Shown in pieces: positions 7,469 to 15,052 of a stretch of 64,000 nt of DNA. The stretch is from positions 6,386,001 through 6,450,000 of the forward strand of contig NZ_CP150300.1 in assembly GCF_037991315.1 (NCBI RefSeq), read 5' to 3'. This DNA comes from Paenibacillus sp. FSL H8-0079 (GTDB lineage Bacteria > Bacillota > Bacilli > Paenibacillales > Paenibacillaceae). The notes under the pieces were generated by a model that made no database searches, was not told where the DNA came from, and saw only the letters and a program-made list of their open reading frames with translations. Within the stretch, counting starts at the first letter, position 1, and each line of letters opens with the position of its first letter. The position numbers were made by a program, and so were the translations under genes.

Positions 7469-8545
7469 TTATCTGGACGATGCCGGATAGATGGACACTG
7501 CTCTGCTATCCGGCAGTTCGCCACCCATGGAGACACACCATTGCTGATAGATGCGATACGCCGCACCACTCTCCAACAACCCCTGACAAGTGTATATGCC
7601 CTCTTCGATGGAATTGACACGGCCCGCTGCGTACAAGCGGAAACCTCCATTTAACAAGACCTGATTCACAAAAGCGATATGACCATCACCGCTTAACACA
7701 CTTTCCGCCACTTCAAGCTGTTTCGCAGCCGTCCAGACCAGCTCCGGCACTGGCATATCTAGTTCGTAGGCTGCAGGATCAACCAGTTCCAGCTTCATAT
7801 CGCCATCTTCCACGGCGTATACGCGGGTTGGCCGATCGATATACAGATCCTCAGACCCTTCCATCCCCTGTACCACATAAGCACGGCGATAGTTAAACCG
7901 AGTAAGCAGCTTCGCAATCCGATCGAGAAAGGTATTATGAAACACACCAAACACCAGATACGGTGAATGGTTATAATCAATGAGTTTCTCTGCCGTGTTA
8001 AACACCGTGCGGAAACCCAGCTCTTCCCGTAACGGACGAAGCTTGCGAAGAGGCTCGCACCATTCTTCGGAGGATACATACATGACACCCGAACGCAATG
8101 CAGCACCCCGGGCATCTTCCCGATCCATTTTACGTGTATCAATTCCCGCTTCCTTTAACAGAACCGACAGCGTAACTCCCCACTTGGGTGGTAAAGGATC
8201 ACTCCCATGTAAAGTCACCGGCAACCCTGCCGCCGCGAGTACAAATGCAACCGGAAACGTAGCCATGAATGACTTTGTTCGTCCATCATAAGGACCGGCG
8301 CAGTCCAATCCATCCTGAAATACGGAGAACCGTTCCGCGCTGTTACGGCACGCATGAACAAAGGCTTCCAGTTCCTCGACGTTTTCCATTTTCATTCGTT
8401 CAGCCATTAGAAACGCAGCCGTCTGGGCAGGGGAAACCTCCTGTTTCAGGATTTTCTCTGCAACCGTCAGTGCCTCTGTATAATTCAGATCACGCGAGCC
8501 TCGTTTCCCACGCCCGACCTCTCGGAGTATCTGAGACATATCCAT
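7469..8545 (-). CDS. TrpD2/YbiB-like anthranilate-phosphoribosyltransferase family protein
   Basis: A 358-residue protein of the glycosyltransferase family 3 fold: an N-terminal helical bundle at about 1-75 (TEALTVAEKILKQEVSPAQTAAFLMAERMK) and a large alpha/beta domain with DCAGPYDGRTKSFMATFPVAFVLAAAG. The second half (FNTAEKLIDYNHSPYLVFGVFHNTFLD) fits the TrpD2 branch, which is not tied to tryptophan synthesis and in E. coli YbiB binds nucleic acid. The ATG at 8545 was chosen because GAAGGAGGG lies 6 nt upstream; the ATG at 8563 would place that site inside the gene. It starts 18 bp after the ANTAR gene, so the two form an operon. No other trp genes are near. Confidence 0.78.
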   Translation of the reverse strand: MDMSQILREVGRGKRGSRDLNYTEALTVAEKILKQEVSPAQTAAFLMAERMKMENVEELEAFVHACRNSAERFSVFQDGLDCAGPYDGRTKSFMATFPVAFVLAAAGLPVTLHGSDPLPPKWGVTLSVLLKEAGIDTRKMDREDARGAALRSGVMYVSSEEWCEPLRKLRPLREELGFRTVFNTAEKLIDYNHSPYLVFGVFHNTFLDRIAKLLTRFNYRRAYVVQGMEGSEDLYIDRPTRVYAVEDGDMKLELVDPAAYELDMPVPELVWTAAKQLEVAESVLSGDGHIAFVNQVLLNGGFRLYAAGRVNSIEEGIYTCQGLLESGAAYRIYQQWCVSMGGELPDSRAVSIYPASSR

Positions 8546-8563
8546 GGAGAACCCTCCTTCCAA

Positions 8564-9157
8564 TTAAGACTGGAGCAGTTGATGTGCCTTCACAATCGCT
8601 GTGGCTACATCGACCATCCGTTTGCGTTCATCCATCGCTTTCTTGCGTAACAGGTCATAGGCTTCAGCCTCGGAGATCTGCTTCAGATCACTCAGGATCG
8701 CCTTCGCCATATCAATCCACTTCCGATCTTCCAGCCTGGATTGCAGCTGCTTCCGTTCCTGCTCCCACTGCTTGCGTTCCATGTAGCGCCGGGCTGCAAA
8801 GTGAAGGCTCCAGTGGATCTCCGGTCCAGTCATCGATGGTGTGAGTATTCCATCAATTGAGGTTTCAATCTCGCATGATTCTGCGGAAGAAGAGGCCGTA
8901 TCTGGCGCGCACCACCAAAGCAGCGGGGAATCCGACTTCCCCTTTCCCAGGCAGTTCACCCAGTATTCCACATCAGCCAGCGACAGGTGCAAGATGGACG
9001 CTTCCGCCTCACGAGCCAGCTTCAGCGCTTCCGTTTCACTGCCTGCCACCTGTACATGGTACCCGTTTGCTCCCAGCAGCCTCTCCGGTGTCAGAGGGAT
9101 TGCATCAGATGAGGCAGGTATCGTTGGTTGTACACGGATGACCAATAAAGATCGCAT
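8564..9157 (-). CDS. ANTAR-domain RNA-binding antiterminator with degenerate receiver
   Basis: A 197-residue protein. The C-terminal 60 residues form an ANTAR domain: a long coiled-coil helix (about 125-155) followed by MAKAILSDLKQISEAEAYDLLRKKAMDERKRMVDVA, the three-helix part that binds paired hexaloop hairpins. The N-terminal 110 residues have receiver-like spacing but lack the acidic pocket, phospho-acceptor Asp and conserved Lys, so phosphorylation is unlikely and the input signal is unknown. The gene is divergent from nasD, whose leader contains matching hairpins. NasR and NasT are family precedents in nitrate/nitrite control; no NasS-like sensor is encoded here. The start follows AGGGAGGG. 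Confidence 0.86.
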   Translation of the reverse strand: MRSLLVIRVQPTIPASSDAIPLTPERLLGANGYHVQVAGSETEALKLAREAEASILHLSLADVEYWVNCLGKGKSDSPLLWWCAPDTASSSAESCEIETSIDGILTPSMTGPEIHWSLHFAARRYMERKQWEQERKQLQSRLEDRKWIDMAKAILSDLKQISEAEAYDLLRKKAMDERKRMVDVATAIVKAHQLLQS

Positions 9158-9234
9158 GATGAATCAATCCCTCCCTATTACGTATAGTCAGAGTCCATAA
9201 CATTTAAGGCGTTAATACATGAAAGCAATAAATG

Positions 9235-9251
9235 TGTTATATTACCTAACA
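9235..9251. promoter_or_regulatory. GlnR/TnrA-type box upstream of the ANTAR gene
   Basis: TGTTATATTACCTAACA fits the core consensus TGTNA-N7-TNACA exactly and the longer TnrA consensus with one mismatch. It lies 78 bp before the ANTAR start. A weak -10-like TTAAAT on the minus strand (9207-9202) would put the box centre near -48, the distance used for activation. Confidence 0.7.
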
Positions 9252-9504
9252 AAAAGCAGATGGTAACAATTCTGCGTCTTGATTTTAAAATTCGAATCAT
9301 CTTTTCACGCCTCATCATCCTGCAATAAAAAAGGGCAAAGCACCGTACATGGCACCTTTTCTACAATGTTTATCGTATCCGGTATGCCAACTTCATCTAA
9401 ATCCTTCATTCTATGAAGATATACTCGTAAAACTTCGTCGTCCATTCGATATTCCAATAAACTCATGTAAACATAATTAACTTTAAATTTCAAATACTTT
9501 TTTA
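9252..9504. other. Centre of the ANTAR-nasD divergent region
   Basis: This AT-rich stretch lies between the two GlnR-type boxes. A 62-codon TTG-initiated frame on the minus strand (9305-9493) has no ribosome binding site, so I do not call a gene. Confidence 0.4.
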
Positions 9505-9521
9505 TGTTAACTATCTTGACA
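9505..9521 (+). promoter_or_regulatory. GlnR/TnrA-type box overlapping the nasD -35
   Basis: TGTTAACTATCTTGACA fits TGTNA-N7-TNACA exactly. Its right half is the -35 hexamer TTGACA of the nasD promoter. Binding there would block polymerase, suggesting repression of nitrite assimilation when nitrogen is plentiful. Confidence 0.65.
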
Positions 9522-9544
9522 TGGATAGATGGATCTTTTATAGT
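9516..9544 (+). promoter_or_regulatory. nasD operon promoter
   Basis: A perfect -35 TTGACA (9516-9521) and a good -10 TATAGT (9539-9544) are separated by 17 bp. Transcription should start near 9551, giving a leader of roughly 195 nt before nasD. Confidence 0.82.
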
Positions 9545-9577
9545 TAAGCCATAACAACTCCATATTTGAATCGATCA

Positions 9578-9623
9578 CAGTTACAACGGCGTAGCTGGTT
9601 GAAACGGCAATGAAGCCTGTTTT
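9578..9623 (+). promoter_or_regulatory. ANTAR dual-hexaloop antiterminator element
   Basis: Two hairpins with six-base loops stand 3 nt apart. P1 (9578-9597) has a 7-bp stem and loop AACGGC. P2 (9601-9623) has an 8-bp stem with one bulged U and loop AATGAA. Both loops carry A at position 1 and G at position 4, the signature read by ANTAR proteins. The P2 loop and 3' strand overlap the 5' arm of the terminator that follows, so P2 and terminator cannot form together. The ANTAR protein encoded at 8564-9157 is the likely ligand. Confidence 0.85.
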
Positions 9624-9694
9624 GCAATCTCGGAGCAAGGGATGCGTATGTATATGCGCAGTCCTCCGAGGCATAACAGGCTTTTTCGATTTTA
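9613..9694 (+). terminator. Leader terminator (attenuator) upstream of nasD
   Basis: AAGCCTGTT (9613-9621) pairs with AACAGGCTT (9675-9683). An inner CTCGGAG/CTCCGAG stem (9629-9635 with 9664-9670) and an ATGCG/TGCGCA apex sit inside it. TTTTTCGATTTT follows. It lies between the promoter and nasD and would stop transcription by default. Confidence 0.88.
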
Positions 9695-9746
9695 GAGACA
9701 AGGTTTCGAGGCAGTTTGCAGAATGGACCTAAGGGGGCTAATCATA

Positions 9747-12188
9747 ATGAGTACAACGAAAAAACTGGTGCTGGTCGGTAATGGCATGGCGGGAATCCGC
9801 ACAATTGAACATATCCTTAAGCTTGCTCCGCATGCTTATGAAATTACAGTCTTCGGCGCAGAGCCGCATCCCAACTACAACCGTATCATGCTATCCTCTG
9901 TATTGGCTGGCGGAACAACGATCGAAGATATTGTAATCAACGAGTGGAGCTGGTACGAAGATAACGGCATTCGGGTATACCCGGGTGATCCGGTCGTTCA
10001 GATCGATGCCGAGCGCAAGGAAGTTGTATCTCAGAATGGTGTACGTGCATCCTATGATGAGCTGATCATGGCAACAGGTTCACAGGCGTTCATCCTCCCA
10101 CTTCCCGGCGCTAACAAGGAAGGCGTTATTGGCTTCCGTGATATTAAAGATTGCGAGACCATGATGGAAGCATCGCAAAAGTATCGTAAAGCTGCCGTCA
10201 TTGGAGGCGGATTACTAGGACTGGAAGCAGCGCGGGGGCTGCTCAATCTGGGTATGGATGTCACTGTCATTCATATTAACGGCCATCTCATGGACCGGAA
10301 CCTGGATCTCCCGGCAGGCCTGATGCTCCAGCGGGAGCTTGAAGAGCAGGGCATGAAGTTCCTTTTGAACAAACATACCGAAGAAATCACGGGGAAACAG
10401 CGCGTAAAAGCCATTCGTTTTACTGATCAAACGGTACTTGAAGCGGATCTGGTTGTCATGGCTGTCGGGATTCGTCCTCAGATTGAACTGGCTCGTAATA
10501 CCGGCCTCGACGTGAATCGGGGTGTCATTGTAGATGATTATATGCACACCAGCATTCCTAGTATCTCTGCCGTCGGCGAATGTGCAGAACACCGTGGTAT
10601 TGCCTACGGACTGGTTGCTCCATTATATGAACAAGGTATGGTGCTCGCGAAACGTCTGGCTGGCGCGGCAACTGAAGGATATGAAGGTTCGGTCACTTCT
10701 ACCAAGCTGAAAGTATCCGGTGTCGACGTATTCTCTGCTGGACAATTCAAAGACGCTGCAGACACTCGCAGCATTCGTATTCAGGATGATGTTGATGGTG
10801 TGTACAAAAAGATGGTGATCAAAGACGGACAGCTGATTGGAGCTGTATTGTTCGGAGATACCACAGACGGCGCTTCTCTATTTTCCCTCATTAAGAGTGG
10901 TGAGAACATCAGCGGTCGGGAGAAAGAAATTTTGCTCGGCGTGCCTTCCGGTGGTTCAGGCTCAGGTCCATCTGTCGCAGAACGCATGGCAAGTATGCCA
11001 GATGACGAGATCGTCTGTGGTTGTAACGGTGTTACCAAATCTTCCATTGGAGATGCTGTACTGAATAAAGGCTGTAATACGCTCGGTGCAATCAAGTCCT
11101 GCACCAAAGCTTCCGCTTCTTGCGGTGGGTGCAAACCTATTATCGAAAACCTGCTTACGTATTACGCAGGTGATAATGTAGGCGAACAGACCAAAGAAGG
11201 CATCTGTGGCTGCACATCCTATGATCGGGATGAGATTGTTGCACAGATCAAGGAAATGGGACTGAAAAACGTTAAAGAAGTCATGAATGTTCTCGGGTGG
11301 AATGAACCGGAAGGCTGCTCCAAGTGTCGTCCTTCCCTCAATTATTATCTCGGCATGATCTGGCCGGCTGAATACACAGACGAGCGTGTATCCAAATTCA
11401 CCAATGAACGTTATCACGCCAACATCCAGAAGGACGGTACCTATTCCGTTATCCCACGGATCTATGGTGGTGTCACTTCCCCGGCGGAATTGATCAAGAT
11501 TGCAACTGTCGCAGAGAAATACGATGTGCCGTTGGTGAAATTCACGGGTGGACAACGACTCGATCTGCTCGGTGTTCAAAAGGAGAACCTGCCGAAGATC
11601 TGGGAGGAACTCGATATGCCTTCCGGTTTTGGTTATGGCAAGGCGCTTCGTACGGTGAAGACTTGTGTAGGTAATACGTTCTGCCGATTCGGCACACAGG
11701 ATTCCATTGAGATGGGTATTCGACTGGAGAAAAAACTCGACAAAATGGTTGCTCCCGCCAAAGTGAAACTCGCTGTATCTGGATGTCCGCGGAACTGTGC
11801 TGAAGCGACCATCAAGGATCTGGGTGTTGTCGCAATCGATGGTGCTTGGGAGATTCATGTTGGCGGTAACGCTGGAGTCAAGGTTCGTGCAGCTGAGTTG
11901 CTCTGTACGGTGAAGACCGATGCGGAAGTGGAAGAGTGGACTTACTCTTACCTGCAATACTATAGAGAGAACGCAAAATGGAATGAGAGAACGGCGGCTT
12001 GGATTGAACGGGTAGGTCTGGATCATGTGAAAGAAGCATTGGCCGATCGGGATGTACGTCTCGCTCTGGTCGAACGTCTGGAAGTTACACTGGGTCACAC
12101 GGTTGATCCTTGGAAAGAAATCATTGAAGACGAGAAATTGCGTAAAAACTTCACCCCACTGTCCGGTGCCGAGCCGGTAACTCACTAG
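9747..12188 (+). CDS. nasD: Assimilatory nitrite reductase [NAD(P)H], large subunit
   Basis: An 813-residue cytoplasmic flavo-siroheme enzyme that reduces nitrite to ammonium. The FAD/NAD(P)H domain is at about 1-400, with LVLVGNGMAG at the start and the AVIGGGLLGLEAARGL nucleotide site. BFD-like [2Fe-2S] cysteines follow at about 425-475 (CGCNG, then CGGC), with another cysteine-rich segment near 490-535. The nitrite/sulfite reductase half-domains carry siroheme/[4Fe-4S] ligands: CVGNTFC near 640 and CPRNC near 678. The ATG at 9747 follows AAGGGGG by 9 nt; the ATG at 9723 lacks a ribosome site. It is first in an operon with nasE, a nitrite channel and sumT, and is controlled by the upstream GlnR-type box and ANTAR attenuator. 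Confidence 0.95.
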   Translation: MSTTKKLVLVGNGMAGIRTIEHILKLAPHAYEITVFGAEPHPNYNRIMLSSVLAGGTTIEDIVINEWSWYEDNGIRVYPGDPVVQIDAERKEVVSQNGVRASYDELIMATGSQAFILPLPGANKEGVIGFRDIKDCETMMEASQKYRKAAVIGGGLLGLEAARGLLNLGMDVTVIHINGHLMDRNLDLPAGLMLQRELEEQGMKFLLNKHTEEITGKQRVKAIRFTDQTVLEADLVVMAVGIRPQIELARNTGLDVNRGVIVDDYMHTSIPSISAVGECAEHRGIAYGLVAPLYEQGMVLAKRLAGAATEGYEGSVTSTKLKVSGVDVFSAGQFKDAADTRSIRIQDDVDGVYKKMVIKDGQLIGAVLFGDTTDGASLFSLIKSGENISGREKEILLGVPSGGSGSGPSVAERMASMPDDEIVCGCNGVTKSSIGDAVLNKGCNTLGAIKSCTKASASCGGCKPIIENLLTYYAGDNVGEQTKEGICGCTSYDRDEIVAQIKEMGLKNVKEVMNVLGWNEPEGCSKCRPSLNYYLGMIWPAEYTDERVSKFTNERYHANIQKDGTYSVIPRIYGGVTSPAELIKIATVAEKYDVPLVKFTGGQRLDLLGVQKENLPKIWEELDMPSGFGYGKALRTVKTCVGNTFCRFGTQDSIEMGIRLEKKLDKMVAPAKVKLAVSGCPRNCAEATIKDLGVVAIDGAWEIHVGGNAGVKVRAAELLCTVKTDAEVEEWTYSYLQYYRENAKWNERTAAWIERVGLDHVKEALADRDVRLALVERLEVTLGHTVDPWKEIIEDEKLRKNFTPLSGAEPVTH

Positions 12189-12204
12189 AAGAGGAGGAAC
12201 AGCG

Positions 12205-12522
12205 ATGAACAAATTCCGGATTGGACACGTTGCGGATATTGATGAAAAGGGAGCACGGACCTTCCTGATACAGGATACCGAAATTGCAGTCTTCAAGCTG
12301 AGCGACGGAAGTCTGCACGCCGTCGAGAATCGCTGCCCTCACAAGGGCGGCAAGTTGTCGGAAGGCATGGTATGCGGGACAGCCGTTCATTGTCCTTTGC
12401 ATGATTGGAAGATTGATCTGCGTAACGGTAAGGTACACGAGCCGGATGAAGGCTGCTTGAATACCTACAAAACCGAAGTGGATGGCAACAGCGGAGAAAT
12501 TTACATCACGATTGCGGGTTAA
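12205..12522 (+). CDS. nasE: Nitrite reductase small subunit (Rieske)
   Basis: A 105-residue Rieske-type [2Fe-2S] protein, partner of NasD. Both cluster-binding motifs are present: CPHKGG (about residue 46) and CPLHDW (about 65). Length and spacing match NirD/NasE. It starts 16 bp after nasD with GAGGAGG before the ATG, so the two subunits are translated from one message. Confidence 0.94.
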   Translation: MNKFRIGHVADIDEKGARTFLIQDTEIAVFKLSDGSLHAVENRCPHKGGKLSEGMVCGTAVHCPLHDWKIDLRNGKVHEPDEGCLNTYKTEVDGNSGEIYITIAG

Positions 12523-12559
12523 ATGTTAGAGATACCCTGACATCAAGGAGGCGTGCGCT

Positions 12560-13441
12560 ATGGATTTTGTTAAACCTGCAGAAGTGCTGCAATCGATGGT
12601 CGAAGCTGGTGAGAGCAAAGCCAGAATGAACCGGGTACAGATGCTGATCCGCGGTTTTCTGGCAGGGGCTATTCTCGCCTTTGCAACCACACTGGCATAT
12701 ACCGCTGTATCTCAAACTTCCGTTGGTTTGGCAGGTGCACTGATATTCCCGGCGGGATTCGTCATTATTATTCTGCTGGGTCTTGAATTGGTGACAGGAA
12801 ACTTTGCGATGCTTCCACTCGCAGTGATGAAACGAAAAATAACACTGCTGGATATGTTCCGGAATTATTTCTGGGTGATCACAGGTCATCTAATCGGATG
12901 TGCATTCTACGCTCTGTTATACGGACTAACCATTACGAAGATGGGTACGGATATGAGCAACCCTCTGATTCAAACGCTGATCCAGACCAGTGAAGCCAAA
13001 ACATTGGGTTATCAGCATTTGGGTGGAGCAGGAATTGTTCTCGTGATCATCAAGGCCATTCTATGTAACTGGATGGTCACACTCGGGGCAGTGATGGCGA
13101 TGACGTCCACTTCTACACTGGGTAAAATCGTAGCGATGTGGCTACCCATTACCATATTTTTCGCTCAGGGATTTGAGCACGCTGTGGTAAATATGTTTGT
13201 CATCCCGGCAGGTATGATGCTAGGTGCACAGGTCAGTATGGCTGACTGGTGGCTGTGGAATCAGATTCCGGTATTGCTAGGCAATCTCATAGGCGGAGCC
13301 GTATTTACTGGTCTCGGTCTGTATGCCGCACACCACTGGGGAAATCCGGTGAAGATATCTACCAAACTGGCAACCATTCAGGGTGGTCGTTCAGGATTGG
13401 CAAGTTCCGATGCTGCACCGAAACTGGGGACACGATCATGA
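12560..13441 (+). CDS. Formate/nitrite channel family protein (NirC-like)
   Basis: A 293-residue membrane protein with six predicted helices. Family signatures are the N-terminal amphipathic segment, GLELVTGNFAMLPLAV after helix 2, and AILCNWMVTLGAVMA in helix 4, which form the pore constrictions in FNT channels. Position inside the nitrite reductase operon argues for nitrite uptake or export and not formate. The C-terminal tail of about 25 residues is hydrophilic and slightly longer than usual. AAGGAGG precedes the ATG, and the stop overlaps the sumT start (ATGA). Confidence 0.9.
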   Translation: MDFVKPAEVLQSMVEAGESKARMNRVQMLIRGFLAGAILAFATTLAYTAVSQTSVGLAGALIFPAGFVIIILLGLELVTGNFAMLPLAVMKRKITLLDMFRNYFWVITGHLIGCAFYALLYGLTITKMGTDMSNPLIQTLIQTSEAKTLGYQHLGGAGIVLVIIKAILCNWMVTLGAVMAMTSTSTLGKIVAMWLPITIFFAQGFEHAVVNMFVIPAGMMLGAQVSMADWWLWNQIPVLLGNLIGGAVFTGLGLYAAHHWGNPVKISTKLATIQGGRSGLASSDAAPKLGTRS

Positions 13442-14208
13442 GCCGGGGCCAGGTTAGTATTGTCGGCGCTGGTCCTGGAGATCCCGATCTGATTACGGTA
13501 AAAGCCCTGAAGCGTATTCAGTCCGCAGATGTCATCATGTATGATCGGCTTGTGAATGATCAATTGCTCGCCGAAGCTCGCGAAGGAGCACTCCGCATCT
13601 ACTGCGGCAAGGCTCCAGGCCTTCACTCCATGAGTCAGGAGATGATTGGACGGATGCTTGCTGCGCATGCAGCGGAAGGCAAACAAGTTGTAAGACTAAA
13701 GGGTGGCGATCCGTTCATCTTTGGCCGTGGTGGTGAAGAAGCACTTGTGCTGGCGGAAGCGGGGATTGCATTCGAGATCATTCCTGGCATCACTTCAGCT
13801 GTGGGAACATCCGCTTCCTCCCTTATTCCGTTAACTCATCGTGGGATTGCTTCATCCTTCGCATGTGTCACTGGAACCGGTAGCGACGGAAGTGTATCTT
13901 CGGTCCGCTGGGACCTGCTCGCTCATAGTGTGGATACACTGGTCATCTACATGGGCATTAGCCAACTGCCTCAGATTCAACATGAATTGCTTCACCATGG
14001 CAAAAGTGGACACACACCTGCGGCTTTAATTGAACGGGGAACCACTTCGGAGGAACGGATTATTACCGGCACACTTGCCGAACTGCACTCCCTCGCCCTG
14101 TCACATCAAGTGAATAATCCAGCATTAATTATGGTCGGAGAGTCGGTCCTGGTCCGCGAACAACTGCTTCAGATGCAACAAGCCGCGAACACCTCCATGA
14201 CCGGATAA
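13438..14208 (+). CDS. sumT: Uroporphyrinogen-III C-methyltransferase
   Basis: A 256-residue SAM-dependent enzyme that methylates uroporphyrinogen III twice to give precorrin-2, the precursor of the siroheme needed by NasD. Family motifs are VGAGPGDPDLITVKAL at the N terminus, YDRLV, VRLKGGDPFIFGRGGEE, and EIIPGITSAVG. The ATG at 13438 overlaps the channel gene stop by four bases and has GGGG upstream; a longer open frame to 13249 runs inside the channel gene. No siroheme chelatase or dehydrogenase is fused to it or encoded nearby. Confidence 0.93.
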   Translation: MSRGQVSIVGAGPGDPDLITVKALKRIQSADVIMYDRLVNDQLLAEAREGALRIYCGKAPGLHSMSQEMIGRMLAAHAAEGKQVVRLKGGDPFIFGRGGEEALVLAEAGIAFEIIPGITSAVGTSASSLIPLTHRGIASSFACVTGTGSDGSVSSVRWDLLAHSVDTLVIYMGISQLPQIQHELLHHGKSGHTPAALIERGTTSEERIITGTLAELHSLALSHQVNNPALIMVGESVLVREQLLQMQQAANTSMTG

Positions 14209-14217
14209 TCCGGTACT

Positions 14218-14856
14218 CTAATCCAACAGCATACGCTCATGAATAGTCCGGCCCTTCTGCCCTGGTTCAATCAGCAGACGGGTCGGTTTGATGTTAATCA
14301 GTGCCGTAAGCTGTTCCCCCATATAATGTGCAGAATACTTGAACCCAATCTCCGCCCAATGCATAATCACACCCACCGTAGCAGATACCAGATAACTTAA
14401 CATGATGTCGTAATTAATGGTTTGCTCACTATCTTCGGTCACCAATACAAAATCTTCGGTTAGATACGTTCTAAACATATTGCATAGTCGGGAACCCATA
14501 TCTGAATGCATCGTGATTAATGCACGGAAAATATCCTGATGCGCCTCAATATATTCAAATACAGGCATCGTGGAGGGCAGTAATGCAGTCATATCCACTT
14601 CTTTGAGATGTGTGTACGGTTCTGCATAAGCTTGTCCCACCCCCTGCATGAAATCATCCAGAATGAACTGCAATAACTCCGGTTTGCCGGGAAAATGTAA
14701 ATAGAAGGTTCCCCGGTTGTAATCCGCCCGTTCCGTAATATCTCGAATGGTTAAAGCGTCTGCCCCCTTCTCCAATATCAAAGAAACCGCCGCAGCGATG
14801 ATGGCATCCTGCGTTCTTCGTGCTCTCCGGTCCTGAGGATGTTCAATGATCAACAT
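14218..14856 (-). CDS. TetR-family transcriptional regulator
   Basis: A 212-residue repressor-type protein. The N-terminal helix-turn-helix at about residues 12-58 is classical: RRTQDAIIAAAVSLILEKG, then LTIRDITERADYNRGTFYLHF. The rest is an all-helical ligand domain without a recognised ligand class. AAAGGAGG precedes the ATG. It is divergent from the short-chain dehydrogenase gene, and dyads between them are candidate operators. Confidence 0.9.
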   Translation of the reverse strand: MLIIEHPQDRRARRTQDAIIAAAVSLILEKGADALTIRDITERADYNRGTFYLHFPGKPELLQFILDDFMQGVGQAYAEPYTHLKEVDMTALLPSTMPVFEYIEAHQDIFRALITMHSDMGSRLCNMFRTYLTEDFVLVTEDSEQTINYDIMLSYLVSATVGVIMHWAEIGFKYSAHYMGEQLTALINIKPTRLLIEPGQKGRTIHERMLLD

Positions 14857-14869
14857 TTTCGCCTCCTTT

Positions 14870-14894
14870 GTTCATTATTGTAAACTAAATGAAC
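14870..14894. promoter_or_regulatory. Candidate TetR operator
   Basis: GTTCATT (14870-14876) and AATGAAC (14888-14894) form a dyad just upstream of the TetR start, a common position for autorepression. Confidence 0.5.
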
Positions 14895-14991
14895 ACCGCT
14901 TACATCTCTGTCCGATAGCTGACATATGCGCTGTCAATGATTATTGTCACACGGCTATGTATATCTTAACATTGAGACAGGAACGATAGAT

Positions 14992-15026
14992 GACAGGTTC
15001 AAACTTTTTTTTGAGAAATACCTGTC
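14992..15026. promoter_or_regulatory. Second dyad near the dehydrogenase start
   Basis: GACAGGT (14992-14998) and ACCTGTC (15020-15026) flank a T-rich centre, 27 bp before the dehydrogenase ATG. It could be an operator or a leader hairpin. Confidence 0.35.
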
Positions 15027-15052
15027 AATAATGAATAAGGAGCGGATAGTTC

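Noticed and set aside
9305..9493. 62-codon frame on the minus strand between the ANTAR gene and nasD
   Set aside because: It starts with TTG, has no ribosome binding site and lies in the regulatory region; no family resemblance.
10962..12296. 444-codon open frame opposite nasD
   Set aside because: It is antisense to a strongly supported gene whose codon bias keeps the other strand open; no start signal.
13249..13437. Upstream extension of the sumT frame
   Set aside because: It lies within the channel gene in another frame; the ATGA overlap start matches the family N terminus.
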